From assembly GCA_017406775.1 (NCBI GenBank), contig JAFQXV010000006.1, positions 1 to 51,788 of the forward strand: DNA of 51,788 nucleotides. The letters are read 5' to 3'. The notes below the pieces were generated by a model, which made no database searches, was not told where the DNA came from, and worked only from the letters and a program-made list of their open reading frames with translations. Each line of letters starts with the position of its first letter. Position 1 is the first letter of the stretch. This DNA comes from Candidatus Saccharimonadota bacterium. Lineage in GTDB: Bacteria; Patescibacteriota; Saccharimonadia; Saccharimonadales; Saccharimonadaceae. Position numbers and translations under genes: made by a program. Shown in pieces: positions 36,118 through 44,436 of the stretch.

Positions 36118-36194
36118 GCAACAATTATAACACACTCAAGCACTACCATAATAAAATTATTGTTTTATGTCAAAATGTGCTATAATAAAATAGC

Positions 36195-36270
36195 GCCGTG
36201 ATAGCTCAGTTGGTAGAGCAGCCGCCTTGTAAGCGGCAGGTCGCCAGTTCAAACCTGGCTCACGGCTCCA
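36195..36270 (+). tRNA. tRNA-Thr(TGT)
   Basis: 76 nt with encoded CCA. Acceptor GCCGTGA/TCACGGC; anticodon stem GCCGC/GCGGC with loop CTTGTAA, giving TGT. Confidence 0.95.
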
Positions 36271-36275
36271 TAAAA

Positions 36276-36299
36276 AACAGCCCCGCAGGGCTATTTTTT
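36276..36299 (+). terminator. Terminator of tRNA-Thr(TGT)
   Basis: AGCCC-CGCA-GGGCT followed by ATTTTTTT. Unlike the Gln, Trp, Tyr and Ala genes this tRNA has a plain terminator and no copies of its 3' end. Confidence 0.85.
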
Positions 36300-36835
36300 T
36301 AATAGTTATCGGCCTTAATCTCAAAATAAGCTTTAGGATGCGCGCACACCGGACAAAACTCGGGCGCCTCTTTGCCAATTACGATATGCCCGCAATTACG
36401 ACAAACCCAAATCGCATCACCATCGCGTGAAAATACTTTTTTATCCCTCACGTTTGATAATAATTTGCGGTAACGCTCCTCATGAGATTTTTCTATAGCG
36501 GCAACTTGTTCAAATTTAACTGCCAATTCCGTAAAACCTTCTTCCCTAGCAGTCTCCGCAAATTCCTTATACATATCAGTCCATTCGTAATTTTCTCCTG
36601 CCGCAGCCGCTTCTAGATTAGTAGCAGTATCTTCCACTGCTCCACCATGTAGCTCCTTATACCACATCTTAGCATGCTCTTTCTCATTTGCGGCTGTCTC
36701 CGCAAAAATTGCCGCAATCTGCTCGAAGCCATCCTTTTTAGCCTTAGAGGCAAAAAAATCATATTTATTTCTAGCTTCTGATTCTCCCGCAAAAGCCTTT
36801 TTTAAGTTTTCTTCTGTTTTAGTACCTTTATACAT
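36299..36835 (-). CDS. Rubrerythrin
   Basis: 178 aa from ATG 36835 behind AAAGGAG. Ferritin-like diiron part with [23 protein letters not shown] and [10 protein letters not shown], then a rubredoxin tail with CRNC and CPVC. Reduces peroxide and protects against oxygen in anaerobes and microaerophiles. In operon with the SDR gene (14-bp gap), a possible NAD(P)H-linked partner. Confidence 0.95.
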   Translation of the reverse strand: MYKGTKTEENLKKAFAGESEARNKYDFFASKAKKDGFEQIAAIFAETAANEKEHAKMWYKELHGGAVEDTATNLEAAAAGENYEWTDMYKEFAETAREEGFTELAVKFEQVAAIEKSHEERYRKLLSNVRDKKVFSRDGDAIWVCRNCGHIVIGKEAPEFCPVCAHPKAYFEIKADNY

Positions 36836-36849
36836 ATAAACTCCTTTCT

Positions 36850-37611
36850 TTAAATACAAGTGTAGCCACCATCAACCGGCATGATTAAACCAGTAACATA
36901 TGAAGCTTCTTTAGAGGCTAAAAATACCGCCGCTGCGTCAAGCTCACCAGGTTTACCATAGCGTTGCATCGGGACATGAGCCTTAGCAAACTCTTGAAAT
37001 CTATCGGTATCTAGGACCGCTTTAGTTAATTCAGTTTCAAAATAGCCTGGGCAAATAGCATTACATGTAATGCCGTCCATGGCCAACTCCGCCGCCACCG
37101 CACGAGTAAAATTAACCACGGCGCCCTTAGACGCATGATAAGCGACTGTATGGATTTCCGTATTACCCACCAACCCATACATAGAGGCAATATTGATAAT
37201 TCTACCATAATGATGTTTTTTCATGATACTAGCAAACGCTCTAGTCATCTTAAAAACTGAGGTCTCATCCGTAGCAATCGTAAAATCCCACTCTTCATCG
37301 GACATCTCTAATACCCCTTTGTCCTTAGAAGATCCGGCGCAATTTAATAGAATATCTACTTTACCAAATTGCTGCTCAACCTTTACGGCCACACTATTAA
37401 TTTCATCAGTATTAGTTACGTCGCATTTATAAGCGGCAACGTCTGCTGCGCCAGCTTCTAGCAATTTAGGCTTAAATTCTTCTAGGCGTTCTAATCTTCT
37501 AGCCAGGATCACCAAACTAGCACCCTGACGCGCAAAAGCCAGCGCTATCTGTTGACCTAGGCCAGAAGACGCCCCAGATACGACTGCAACTTGTCCCTTA
37601 AGATCAAACAT
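36850..37611 (-). CDS. Short-chain dehydrogenase/reductase
   Basis: 253 aa. Classical SDR: cofactor motif [10 protein letters not shown] at residue 13, NCAGS (NAG), catalytic S in IINIASMYG and YHASKGAVV (YxxxK), and the C-terminal IMPVDGGY. Arg at the first beta-strand turn (ARRLERLE) suggests NADP(H). Resembles FabG/gluconate dehydrogenase; substrate open. AAGGAG upstream. Confidence 0.92.
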   Translation of the reverse strand: MFDLKGQVAVVSGASSGLGQQIALAFARQGASLVILARRLERLEEFKPKLLEAGAADVAAYKCDVTNTDEINSVAVKVEQQFGKVDILLNCAGSSKDKGVLEMSDEEWDFTIATDETSVFKMTRAFASIMKKHHYGRIINIASMYGLVGNTEIHTVAYHASKGAVVNFTRAVAAELAMDGITCNAICPGYFETELTKAVLDTDRFQEFAKAHVPMQRYGKPGELDAAAVFLASKEASYVTGLIMPVDGGYTCI

Positions 37612-37663
37612 ATCTACTCCTTTTTATAAAACAATTATAACAAAACTATGCTAAAATTACAGC

Positions 37664-38323
37664 ATGAATAAAGAACGTAGTAAAATTATTTCAAAATCTG
37701 GATATTTATTTATTGCTACGAATTTACTATTAGCCATTCTAAACGCAGCAATCGGATTAATCTCCAATTCGCTCGCAATTCTATCTGATGCTACGCATAG
37801 TATCATTGATTCCGTATCAGAACTCTTAATCGTTATTAGCGAAAAACTAGCTAATCACAAAAAATTCACAGAAAAGCGTGAGCATATCGAAAGAGTCACC
37901 ACCATAGTCATTGCCCTAATTATTATAGTAACAGGTATTCATATTATCATAGAATCCATAGAAGAAATCATCGAACCAGAAGAAGCAGACTACTCTCCCG
38001 TTACCATTGCAATCTTGATCATTAGCATATTGATAAAATATATACTAGCAAAATACCTAAAAAATACTGGCAAAAAATATGATTCAAAAGTACTAACCGC
38101 TTCTGGAGCTGAAACTATGAATGATACCTGGATATCTATTGCGGTTTTTGTGTCAGCGATTATCTATTTAGTTTTTGGCGTCGATATCGAGGCCTACATT
38201 AGCATCTTTATTGCGCTAATAATCGTTAAAATTGGCCTAGAATTCATTTTTCCAAAACTATCGAGTCATCATCACCACCCACTCGAGCAGAATCCAGACC
38301 ATCGTATTCATCATCATAAATAA
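37664..38323 (+). CDS. Cation diffusion facilitator (zinc/iron-type exporter)
   Basis: 219 aa. Six membrane helices; metal-site motifs SDATHSIIDSVSE in helix 2 and AETMNDTWISI in helix 5. The cytoplasmic domain of CDF proteins is missing; a His-rich tail (SHHHHPLEQN, HRIHHHK) replaces it. TAAAAT ends 6 nt before ATG: leaderless. The last 80 bp overlap the convergent gene at 38244. Confidence 0.85.
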   Translation: MNKERSKIISKSGYLFIATNLLLAILNAAIGLISNSLAILSDATHSIIDSVSELLIVISEKLANHKKFTEKREHIERVTTIVIALIIIVTGIHIIIESIEEIIEPEEADYSPVTIAILIISILIKYILAKYLKNTGKKYDSKVLTASGAETMNDTWISIAVFVSAIIYLVFGVDIEAYISIFIALIIVKIGLEFIFPKLSSHHHHPLEQNPDHRIHHHK

Positions 38324-38483
38324 CATTCTCCCATTCAACACCATTTAGAGCGGAAGTCTTTTGATCAATTTGAGAATCAAAACCAGTTAAAGATTTAAAC
38401 GGCATAAATTGCGCCGTCCGATCGTGTCCGCTCATAAACGGACGTCCCGGCGCATGAAAATGTGGCAATTCTAACAAATTCAT
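38244..38483 (-). CDS. Small partner protein of Y-family polymerase
   Basis: 79 aa. HDRTAQFMPFKSLTGFD resembles the RAAQFAPFAAL-type motif of small proteins encoded next to UmuC/DinB-like polymerases in Clostridia and relatives. The start overlaps the polymerase stop as ATGA, a translational coupling. Acidic C terminus. Role probably in polymerase regulation, not established. Overlaps the CDF gene on the other strand by 80 bp, so both C termini constrain the same DNA. Confidence 0.7.
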   Translation of the reverse strand: MNLLELPHFHAPGRPFMSGHDRTAQFMPFKSLTGFDSQIDQKTSALNGVEWENVIYDDEYDGLDSARVGGDDDSIVLEK

Positions 38484-39835
38484 GCTCGGTGTCCTCCTAT
38501 TTGACTATTTCTCTGGCGCATTGTAGCGCCATCTTCAAAATTAATTCCTTTTAATATGGCATTCTTGCCAAACTTAGCTTTGATTTTTAGAATCGCTTTT
38601 TGACGACTTTTTTCTTTTTTCATATTCTGTTCTTGTTGTTTATAATCCGTAAATAAATCTAGTTGCACGGATTTTTTAGTGTTGTCATCAATTTTTACGT
38701 GATTAGCAATAATATAAACTCTGCGCACCGTTAAGCTCCGATCGATAATTTTATCAAAAAGCTCCAGAGACTTATCGATAATTAAACTCGCCGACGCATT
38801 AAAATCGCCCAAATTTATTGAGCCATGAGCATATTTTGGCACCAACCTACCATACCAATCCTTTTGTTTTTCACCAGCAAAATGATTACTGGCATCATAT
38901 CCCAAAGTCAAAACAATTTGATCCGCAACAAGATTTTTTTTGACTAAATCCAAAGCTAATGCATCCGCCATTTCCGACACAATAGTTCTAGTCTGATTGT
39001 ACCTATATGGCTGCGCCAGTACCTGCCCAATCGAAATACTATGATTATCGGAATGATAACTTTTGATATCTTGCATGGTAACAGGCTCGTAACCCCAAGC
39101 GTGGTCAATTAAGAGTTCTGCATTAATACCAAAGGTTTTATAAAGATTATCATAACCAGTCAGAGAATATTTGGCTAACTCGCCCATGGTATAGATACCT
39201 AAATTTTTGAGACGCCTAGCGTAGCCTGGTCCTATTCGCCAAAAATCAGTAATAGGTTGATGATCCCATAATTTCTTCCTGTAAGAATATTCGTCTAGCT
39301 CTGCTATTCTTACGCCATCTGCGTCCGGTTCCATATGTTTGGCCTCAATATCCATCGCGATTTTAGCAAGATATAAATTAGAACCAATTCCCGCCGTAGC
39401 CGTAATACCAGTTTCCTCAAGTACTTTAGCAATCATAGTTCTAGTTAAATCATGCGCATTCATTTTATAACTCTTAAGATAGCTCGTGACATCTATAAAA
39501 ACTTCGTCAACCGAATAGACATGGATATCTTTAGGCGAAACAAAAGAGGCATAAATACCAAAGATTTTAGTGCTTACTTCCATGTATTTTTTCATTTGGG
39601 GTGGCGCCACGATAAAGTCTTTGCGAGGAATCATCCTTAGAACTTCAAATAAACGCGGGCGCCCAGAAACCCCTATCGCCTTAAGTGCGGGCGACACGGC
39701 CAAACAAATAGTTTTATCGGTACGAGATTCATCCGCCACTACTAACTTAGCTTTTAGGGGGTCTAATCCTCTTTCCACACATTCCACCGAAGCGTAAAAA
39801 GATTTTAAATCTATTGCAACGTATGTCCTTGCCAT
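38480..39835 (-). CDS. Y-family DNA polymerase (UmuC/DinB type)
   Basis: 451 aa from ATG 39835, 6 nt behind TATAAT (39842-39847); a longer frame crosses the promoter. AIDLKSFYASVECVERGLDPL start, catalytic VYSVDEVFIDVT, thumb ATAGIGSNLYLAKIA, helix-hairpin-helix ITDFWRIGPGYARRLKNLGI and the little-finger domain. Translesion synthesis. C-terminal tail basic. Closest to Gram-positive UvrX/UmuC-like polymerases because of the small partner gene. Confidence 0.93.
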   Translation of the reverse strand: MARTYVAIDLKSFYASVECVERGLDPLKAKLVVADESRTDKTICLAVSPALKAIGVSGRPRLFEVLRMIPRKDFIVAPPQMKKYMEVSTKIFGIYASFVSPKDIHVYSVDEVFIDVTSYLKSYKMNAHDLTRTMIAKVLEETGITATAGIGSNLYLAKIAMDIEAKHMEPDADGVRIAELDEYSYRKKLWDHQPITDFWRIGPGYARRLKNLGIYTMGELAKYSLTGYDNLYKTFGINAELLIDHAWGYEPVTMQDIKSYHSDNHSISIGQVLAQPYRYNQTRTIVSEMADALALDLVKKNLVADQIVLTLGYDASNHFAGEKQKDWYGRLVPKYAHGSINLGDFNASASLIIDKSLELFDKIIDRSLTVRRVYIIANHVKIDDNTKKSVQLDLFTDYKQQEQNMKKEKSRQKAILKIKAKFGKNAILKGINFEDGATMRQRNSQIGGHRA

Positions 39836-39916
39836 AAATATATTATAAAACATTTTAAACACCACAATAAAGTATCTCTGGAGGATTAATAAGTTTATAT
39901 GCTATAATCAAATTAA

Positions 39917-40012
39917 TTAATAAAGATAGAACATGTCCTTCAAGAAGATTTGGGCTATACCGAAAAAGAGGCTGTTAGTATTGTTGACGAAATAATAAGA
40001 GAGTCGAAATAA
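39917..40012 (+). pseudogene. Possible gene remnant
   Basis: An in-frame stretch IEHVLQEDLGYTEKEAVSIVDEIIRES ends in TAA at 40010-40012 but has no start codon after the preceding stop. It reads like real protein rather than random sequence. A TGCTATAAT sits upstream near 39900. The rest of 39866-40023 is AT-rich with nothing else seen. Confidence 0.3.
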
Positions 40013-40023
40013 TTACAAAAAAA

Positions 40024-40099
40024 TGGAGCCTTCTACCAGGTTTGAACTGGTGACCTCATCCTTACCATGGATGCGCTCTACCAACTGAGCTAAGAAGGC
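40024..40099 (-). tRNA. tRNA-Thr(GGT)
   Basis: 76 nt with encoded CCA. Acceptor GCCTTCT/AGAAGGC; anticodon stem CATCC/GGATG with loop ATGGTAA, giving GGT. Followed directly by a T7 tract. Second threonine tRNA of the window. Confidence 0.94.
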
Positions 40100-40105
40100 A
40101 AATTT

Positions 40106-40245
40106 TGGTGCTGGAGGTAGGACTCGCTTCGAGCGAAGCGAGAACCGATACCCTGCTTTTTAATGCACTTTCGTAGAAAGTGGTGCTGGAGGTAGGACTC
40201 GATTTGAAAAACGAGTCCGTATTTTTCAGCAAAATTGTTAAATTT
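40106..40245 (-). repeat. Two hairpin copies of the tRNA-Tyr 3' end
   Basis: CCA complements at 40106 and 40181 give units of 75 and 65 bp between tRNA-Tyr and tRNA-Thr. Each ends with the tRNA-Tyr 3' sequence GTCCTACCTCCAGCACCA. The T-arm is replaced by GGACTCG/CGAGTCC in the inner unit and CTCGCTTC/GAAGCGAG in the outer one. Some acceptor-like pairing (GCTG/CAGC; GGTA/TACC) remains. A small hairpin CACTTTC/GAAAGTG separates the units. Confidence 0.88.
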
Positions 40246-40330
40246 TGGTGCTGGAGGTAGGACTCGAACCTACGAAGCCCGAAAGCGAGAGATTTACAGT
40301 CTCTTGTCATTGCCACTAGACGACTCCAGC
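40246..40330 (-). tRNA. tRNA-Tyr(GTA)
   Basis: 85 nt with encoded CCA and a long variable arm (TCGCTTTCGGGC region). Acceptor GCTGGAG/CTCCAGC, discriminator A; anticodon stem AGAGA/TCTCT with loop CTGTAAA. Confidence 0.94.
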
Positions 40331-40363
40331 AGTGACTTAATTATATCAAATGTAAGAAAAAAA

Positions 40364-41182
40364 TCAAATTCTTTTTCTGCCCACGTGGGGTTTGATAATT
40401 TTAGGTGAAGTTGTTATTCTAGCAGAGGCGGGCCTTTTAGTAGAATCGGTTTTCTTGCTTACCGGACTCACTCTTGCAATGCGCCTAGAACCCACCGATA
40501 AACGTTTTCTAGTAGAAACCTTTCCAGAAGTAGCCTTGGCTTTGGCGCGCTTTTTCTTGGCCTCATTGTCTTTAATGATTTGAGCTTCGATTCGCGCAGC
40601 CGTGGCGGCTGTAGCCTCCGCATCTCCTGCATCCTCATATATCGCCAGAATCTGTCTTAACGTAGCAACATTTGGATCAAGCTCAAAAGCATTCTCTAGC
40701 GCCTCAATTGCCTTTCTGGTGTTGCCTAATTTTTCTTCCGCTTTAGCAAGTGCAATATACCTAGCTGGCACATCACCTTCCAACTCGATTGCCTGATTAA
40801 AGGCCATGGCGGCCTTTTCGTATGCACCAGTTTCAAGGTAAATTAGGCCCGCATTATGAATCGACGCTGGATTGCTATCAAGTGATTGCGCAATTTCGAA
40901 ACACTCCACCGCCTCATCGTATTTCTGTCCTTTAGCATACAAAATTCCCAAGCGGTTATACGCAGCTGCATTCTTTTCATCAAATTTAAGAATAGTAAGT
41001 AATGCCTTTTCTGCCCTAAACGGCTTACGTTCTTTCATGGAAGTTTGCGCGACCTGCCAAAGTTTTTTCATTTGTGCTTTATATTTAGGAGATTTTTCCT
41101 CTTCTACAACCTTCTTTGGCTCCATCGGAAACAAAAACACTAAATAAACCACGAAAATAAAGATAAGCAAAATTGCAATCAT
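40364..41182 (-). CDS. Membrane-anchored TPR protein
   Basis: 272 aa. N-terminal membrane helix (2-18), then about five tetratricopeptide repeats (residues 50-195; for example AAAYNRLGILYAKGQKYDEAVECFEIAQ and NAGLIYLETGAYEKAAMAFNQAI), and a basic Lys/Arg/Ser-rich tail. Protein-protein scaffold, partner unknown. TAAAAT (41189-41194) ends 6 nt before ATG: leaderless. Confidence 0.85.
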   Translation of the reverse strand: MIAILLIFIFVVYLVFLFPMEPKKVVEEEKSPKYKAQMKKLWQVAQTSMKERKPFRAEKALLTILKFDEKNAAAYNRLGILYAKGQKYDEAVECFEIAQSLDSNPASIHNAGLIYLETGAYEKAAMAFNQAIELEGDVPARYIALAKAEEKLGNTRKAIEALENAFELDPNVATLRQILAIYEDAGDAEATAATAARIEAQIIKDNEAKKKRAKAKATSGKVSTRKRLSVGSRRIARVSPVSKKTDSTKRPASARITTSPKIIKPHVGRKRI

Positions 41183-41191
41183 AATCCTATT

Positions 41192-41854
41192 TTAGCATAA
41201 ATCCGCCACCAGATGCAACTTTATGTGACCATTCTTGGCGATATTATCGTAAGCTGTCAAAAATTTTGGAATCTTTTTTAGGAAAATCTCTCGATTGGTC
41301 AAAAAATAAGTCTTATATAACATCTCAATCGCTATGCTAAGAACAGTAAGAGCATTATTTCTTACATCCTTCTTAGGTTTAGTGATCTCCTCGGCAAGTA
41401 GTACCAGATCTTTAGGTTTAGCCACCATTAACCGCTTAGCCAATTCTTTAGCTTTAGCGTCACCTAAAGATATCGTCTTAAGGTCTAGGGGTTGTTTTTG
41501 CAAATAAAGCCCCGCCCGACTTAAAATAGTAGGTAACAACCTAGAAGGAGCATCAGTTACCAAAACAAAATGCACCTTATCCTTAGGTTCCTCCAGATTT
41601 TTCAATAAAGCATTAGCTGCTTCATCATTCATCAAATCTGCCGGCCTAATTACAATAAAAATATCCTGAAGCTGCTTGGTATTCAATTTTAAGAGTACTT
41701 CCCTGATCTGTTCAATCGTAATTACGGTTTTTTTGTCAGGCTCTATCAATATCGCGTTTTTAAGATTTAATTTCTGACTAGGTGGCAATACAAAAATCGA
41801 TGCGCCCGCCCTACTGGCAATCAACGGAATTTCTTCCAAAGACTCATAATACAC
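41192..41854 (-). CDS. DNA polymerase III delta-prime-like subunit, short
   Basis: 220 aa from GTG 41854, chosen because CAGGAG lies 7 nt upstream; it overlaps the pseudouridine synthase end by 11 bp. DLMNDEAANALLKNLEEPKDKVHFVLVTDAPSRLLPTILSRAG is the clamp-loader delta-prime/gamma signature. The P-loop region of the family is missing, so it is probably a structural subunit without ATPase activity. C-terminal helical collar part present. Confidence 0.8.
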   Translation of the reverse strand: MYYESLEEIPLIASRAGASIFVLPPSQKLNLKNAILIEPDKKTVITIEQIREVLLKLNTKQLQDIFIVIRPADLMNDEAANALLKNLEEPKDKVHFVLVTDAPSRLLPTILSRAGLYLQKQPLDLKTISLGDAKAKELAKRLMVAKPKDLVLLAEEITKPKKDVRNNALTVLSIAIEMLYKTYFLTNREIFLKKIPKFLTAYDNIAKNGHIKLHLVADLC

Positions 41855-42722
41855 AAGAAAACTCCTGCGGCACAGGCGCCGAAAAAATCTTCCTAATTCC
41901 ACCTGGCAAAGTAATTTCCAGCTCCTTAGCGTGTAGATATAGCCGCTCGGCCGGCTCATCCCCATATACAGGATCACCTAAAATCGGGTGGCCAATATAT
42001 TTAAGGTGCACCCTGAGTTGATGAGTGCGACCAGTAGTGGGTTTTAACTCAAGCAAAGAATATTTACCGTTCGATTTTAATACTTGATAAAAAGTTTCCG
42101 AAGCTTTGCCGTTAGGATCCACTTTAAAAGTAGTGGGGTGGTTTAAATCCCTAGCAATCGGTAAATCAATACGCGCCGCCTCAAGTTTAGGGCGTCCACT
42201 AACCACCGCTACATACGTTTTATGAGTCTTACGGTCCTGGAATTGCTTGCGCAAAAACTTTTGCACCTCTGGAGTTTTAGCTAGAATCACCACTCCGCTA
42301 GTATCACGGTCCAACCTATGCACCAATAAGCCAAAATCTTCTAAAGTTCTTTCTGGACAGTATTCGCCCTTAGCCATGCTTAATAGTCCAGCGGGCTTGT
42401 TAAGCACTAAAACATCGTTATTTTCGTAAATAATATCCGGAACCAAGTCGGCATTTTTAATTTCTTCTGGCACGTTTAGTTCTAATTTTGCATCTGGTAA
42501 AAACTTAAGGTTAGCTTTTAACACTACCTTGCCGTCCACTTTTACGTAGCCATTTTTAATAAATTTCTGCAGAGTAGAACGGTTGTAACTTTTATATTTA
42601 TCAACTAATAGTAAATCTAGGCGCACTTTGGGCGTTTCTTCCGGCGCTTCCGTCAAAATAATATCGCCGTTTACTACGCGTGACATTTCTGGTTTACTAA
42701 ACTTTTTTCCCGTCCGAATCAT
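41844..42722 (-). CDS. RluA/RluD-family pseudouridine synthase with S4 domain
   Basis: 292 aa. S4 RNA-binding domain in residues 27-75 (RLDLLLVDKYKSYNRSTLQKFIKNGYVKVDGK), catalytic LVHRLDRDTSGVVILAKT (Asp), and GRTHQLRVHLKYIGHPILGDPVYG. Modifies rRNA or tRNA uridines; the exact site cannot be read from sequence. TATAAT lies 10 nt before ATG. Confidence 0.92.
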   Translation of the reverse strand: MIRTGKKFSKPEMSRVVNGDIILTEAPEETPKVRLDLLLVDKYKSYNRSTLQKFIKNGYVKVDGKVVLKANLKFLPDAKLELNVPEEIKNADLVPDIIYENNDVLVLNKPAGLLSMAKGEYCPERTLEDFGLLVHRLDRDTSGVVILAKTPEVQKFLRKQFQDRKTHKTYVAVVSGRPKLEAARIDLPIARDLNHPTTFKVDPNGKASETFYQVLKSNGKYSLLELKPTTGRTHQLRVHLKYIGHPILGDPVYGDEPAERLYLHAKELEITLPGGIRKIFSAPVPQEFSCVL

Positions 42723-42762
42723 CTATACCTATATTATACCATACTTATGCTTAAAAGTCAAT

Positions 42763-43773
42763 TTAACGTAGGCCAAACGCCTTTTGCGCCTCTAATAATT
42801 TAGCATTAGCTACCTTATTGGCGTAAGACTCGCCTTTTTCCAATAATTCAAAAATTTGCTCATCGGTTACATCCTCTAGCTTAGCGTGAAAATCGGTTAA
42901 AAGCTGCGAAACACTCCCGGCAACCTTTTTCTTAAGATCTCCGTAGCGTGTACCGCCATTCCATTCATTACAGACCTCAGCAAGCGGCACATCGTTTACC
43001 AAAGACTCAATCAACATCAAATTAGAAATCCCCGGCTGGCTCCACATGTCAAACTTAATTTTACCAAAAGAGTCCGTAGTAGCAGACATAATCTTTTTGG
43101 CGGCCTTTTCTGGAGCATCGTTCATCATGATTTTAGAATTCTCCGCTGGGGTAGACTTAGACATCTTTTTCTCTGGATTTAAGAGATCTCTCACCCGAAT
43201 ACCCTCATCGCTCCCCATAAATTTAACCTGGTCTTTGGTTTTAGCCGGCACCGTAAAAATCTCGCCAAACTTATTATTAAAACGAATCGCCAAATTACGC
43301 GTTAATTCAATGTGTTGGAATTGATCCTCACCAATCGGAATAAATTCCGCATCATAAAGTAAAATATCTGCTGCCATTAAGATGGGATAGTTAAAAATTC
43401 CTACATTGCAAGAATCCTGGCCCTTGGATTTTTCCTTATATTGAATCATGCGCGAAGTTTCGCCCATAGTAGCTACACAATCCAAAATCCAACATAACTC
43501 AGAATGAGCCGGAACAAAACTTTGGCGGTAAATATGGACGTTATCATTTAGTTCCAAATCAGAAGCAAGATAATACTTAAGCGAACGAATAGTATTTGCA
43601 GCCAAATTTCCGTCCACCTCAGAGATAATCGAATGTAAATCTGGCACAAAAATATTGATGTTGTACTCTTTAGAATATTTATTAGCTAATCGCACCATCG
43701 GTAAAAGTGCCCCTAGATAATTTCCTAGAGTTATTTCTGAATTAGATCTAATCCCAGTCAAAATAGTTTTCAT
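42763..43773 (-). CDS. trpS: Tryptophanyl-tRNA synthetase
   Basis: 336 aa. Class I: TGIRSNSEITLGNYLGAL (TIGH-like) at the start, VGIFNYPILMAADILLYDAEFIPIGEDQFQHIELTR, KKMSKSTP (KMSKS). Charges tRNA-Trp encoded at 27635. TATAAT (43780-43785) ends 6 nt before ATG: leaderless. Confidence 0.96.
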   Translation of the reverse strand: MKTILTGIRSNSEITLGNYLGALLPMVRLANKYSKEYNINIFVPDLHSIISEVDGNLAANTIRSLKYYLASDLELNDNVHIYRQSFVPAHSELCWILDCVATMGETSRMIQYKEKSKGQDSCNVGIFNYPILMAADILLYDAEFIPIGEDQFQHIELTRNLAIRFNNKFGEIFTVPAKTKDQVKFMGSDEGIRVRDLLNPEKKMSKSTPAENSKIMMNDAPEKAAKKIMSATTDSFGKIKFDMWSQPGISNLMLIESLVNDVPLAEVCNEWNGGTRYGDLKKKVAGSVSQLLTDFHAKLEDVTDEQIFELLEKGESYANKVANAKLLEAQKAFGLR

Positions 43774-43811
43774 ATTCCCATTATAACAAATTTGTGATAA
43801 AATAAAACCAC

Positions 43812-43887
43812 GGGGTGTTAGCTCATTTGGTAGAGCGCTTCCATGGCATGGAAGAGGTGAGGAGTTCGAGCCTCCTACACTCCACCA
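43812..43887 (+). tRNA. tRNA-Ala(GGC)
   Basis: 76 nt with encoded CCA. Acceptor GGGGTGT/ACACTCC with the G3:U70 alanine identity pair; anticodon stem CTTCC/GGAAG with loop ATGGCAT. Confidence 0.95.
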
Positions 43888-43971
43888 AAAATAAAAAGAT
43901 GAGAGCTTGCTCTCATATTTTTATTTTTTAGGAATGGTCGGAGGATATTTATAGCCTCCTACACTCCACCA
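43888..43971 (+). repeat. Hairpin copy of the tRNA-Ala 3' end
   Basis: An 84-bp unit after tRNA-Ala. First an AT-rich hairpin with a GATGAGAGC/GCTCTC tip, then GGAATGG, a GGAGG/CCTCC hairpin replacing the T-arm, and CCTACACTCCACCA, identical to the tRNA 3' end. GGAATGG can pair with ACACTCC at 5 of 7 positions, so a minihelix with CCA is possible. Confidence 0.85.
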
Positions 43972-44436
43972 CAGTAGGAACCGATTAAAAATCCAAAGCT
44001 AGCTTTGGATTTTTTGAGGTGACGCCCTGTGGAAGACTTGCAAAACAAGTCTACTAAAAATACATTAAGAACTAACCAGACTTATTTAATCATATTTAAT
44101 TTTCTATGATAAAATAAGAAAATGTGAATTGGGAAGATCATACCGAATGGCGTTAGTTTAGAAAAGCACGAAAATGATACCGTAGTATTTTTTACTAATT
44201 TAGGCTATGACGTTGAGCTGATTCCACCTTCTAACGCCCCAAAAACCAAGACGCCAGATTTTATGATGAAGAATTAAAAATCTTAAAATCATTACCGCAG
44301 AACGGTAAGTTATTGATTTTAAAAAGTAAGCGTGATATAATAAGCGTATTGAGGGCGACCTTTTGTCGAAGAGCAAAAGACCAAGCCCTCATTTTTTCAT
44401 AAACACATAGGCTTGTAGCCTCCTACACTTCACTTG
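43972..44436 (+). mobile_element. Decayed islet bounded by tRNA-Ala 3'-end copies
   Basis: Noncoding stretch between the tRNA-Ala copy ending at 43971 and a mutated third copy near 44416-44433 (GCCTCCTACACTTCACTT). It holds a perfect 28-bp palindrome (43987-44014), an AGACTTG/CAAGTCT hairpin (44034-44052), a toxin-like gene remnant (44140-44340) and a terminator hairpin (GAGGGC/GCCCTC, about 44350-44390, followed by ATTTTTTC). Direct repeats of a tRNA 3' end at both sides are what a site-specific integration would leave. No integrase is visible. Confidence 0.5.
44140..44340 (+). pseudogene. Remnant of a CdiA-CT/polymorphic-toxin-like gene
   Basis: The frame from 44140 reads IPNGVSLEKHENDTVVFFTNLGYDVELIPPSNAPKTKTPDFMM and stops at 44275-44277. 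The HE-DT ... GYDVELIPPS ... PD pattern is that of CDI-type nuclease toxin C termini. After a frameshift the next frame continues EELKILKSLPQNGKLLILKSKRDIISVLR. No start codon, so not expressed as a normal protein. Confidence 0.6.
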
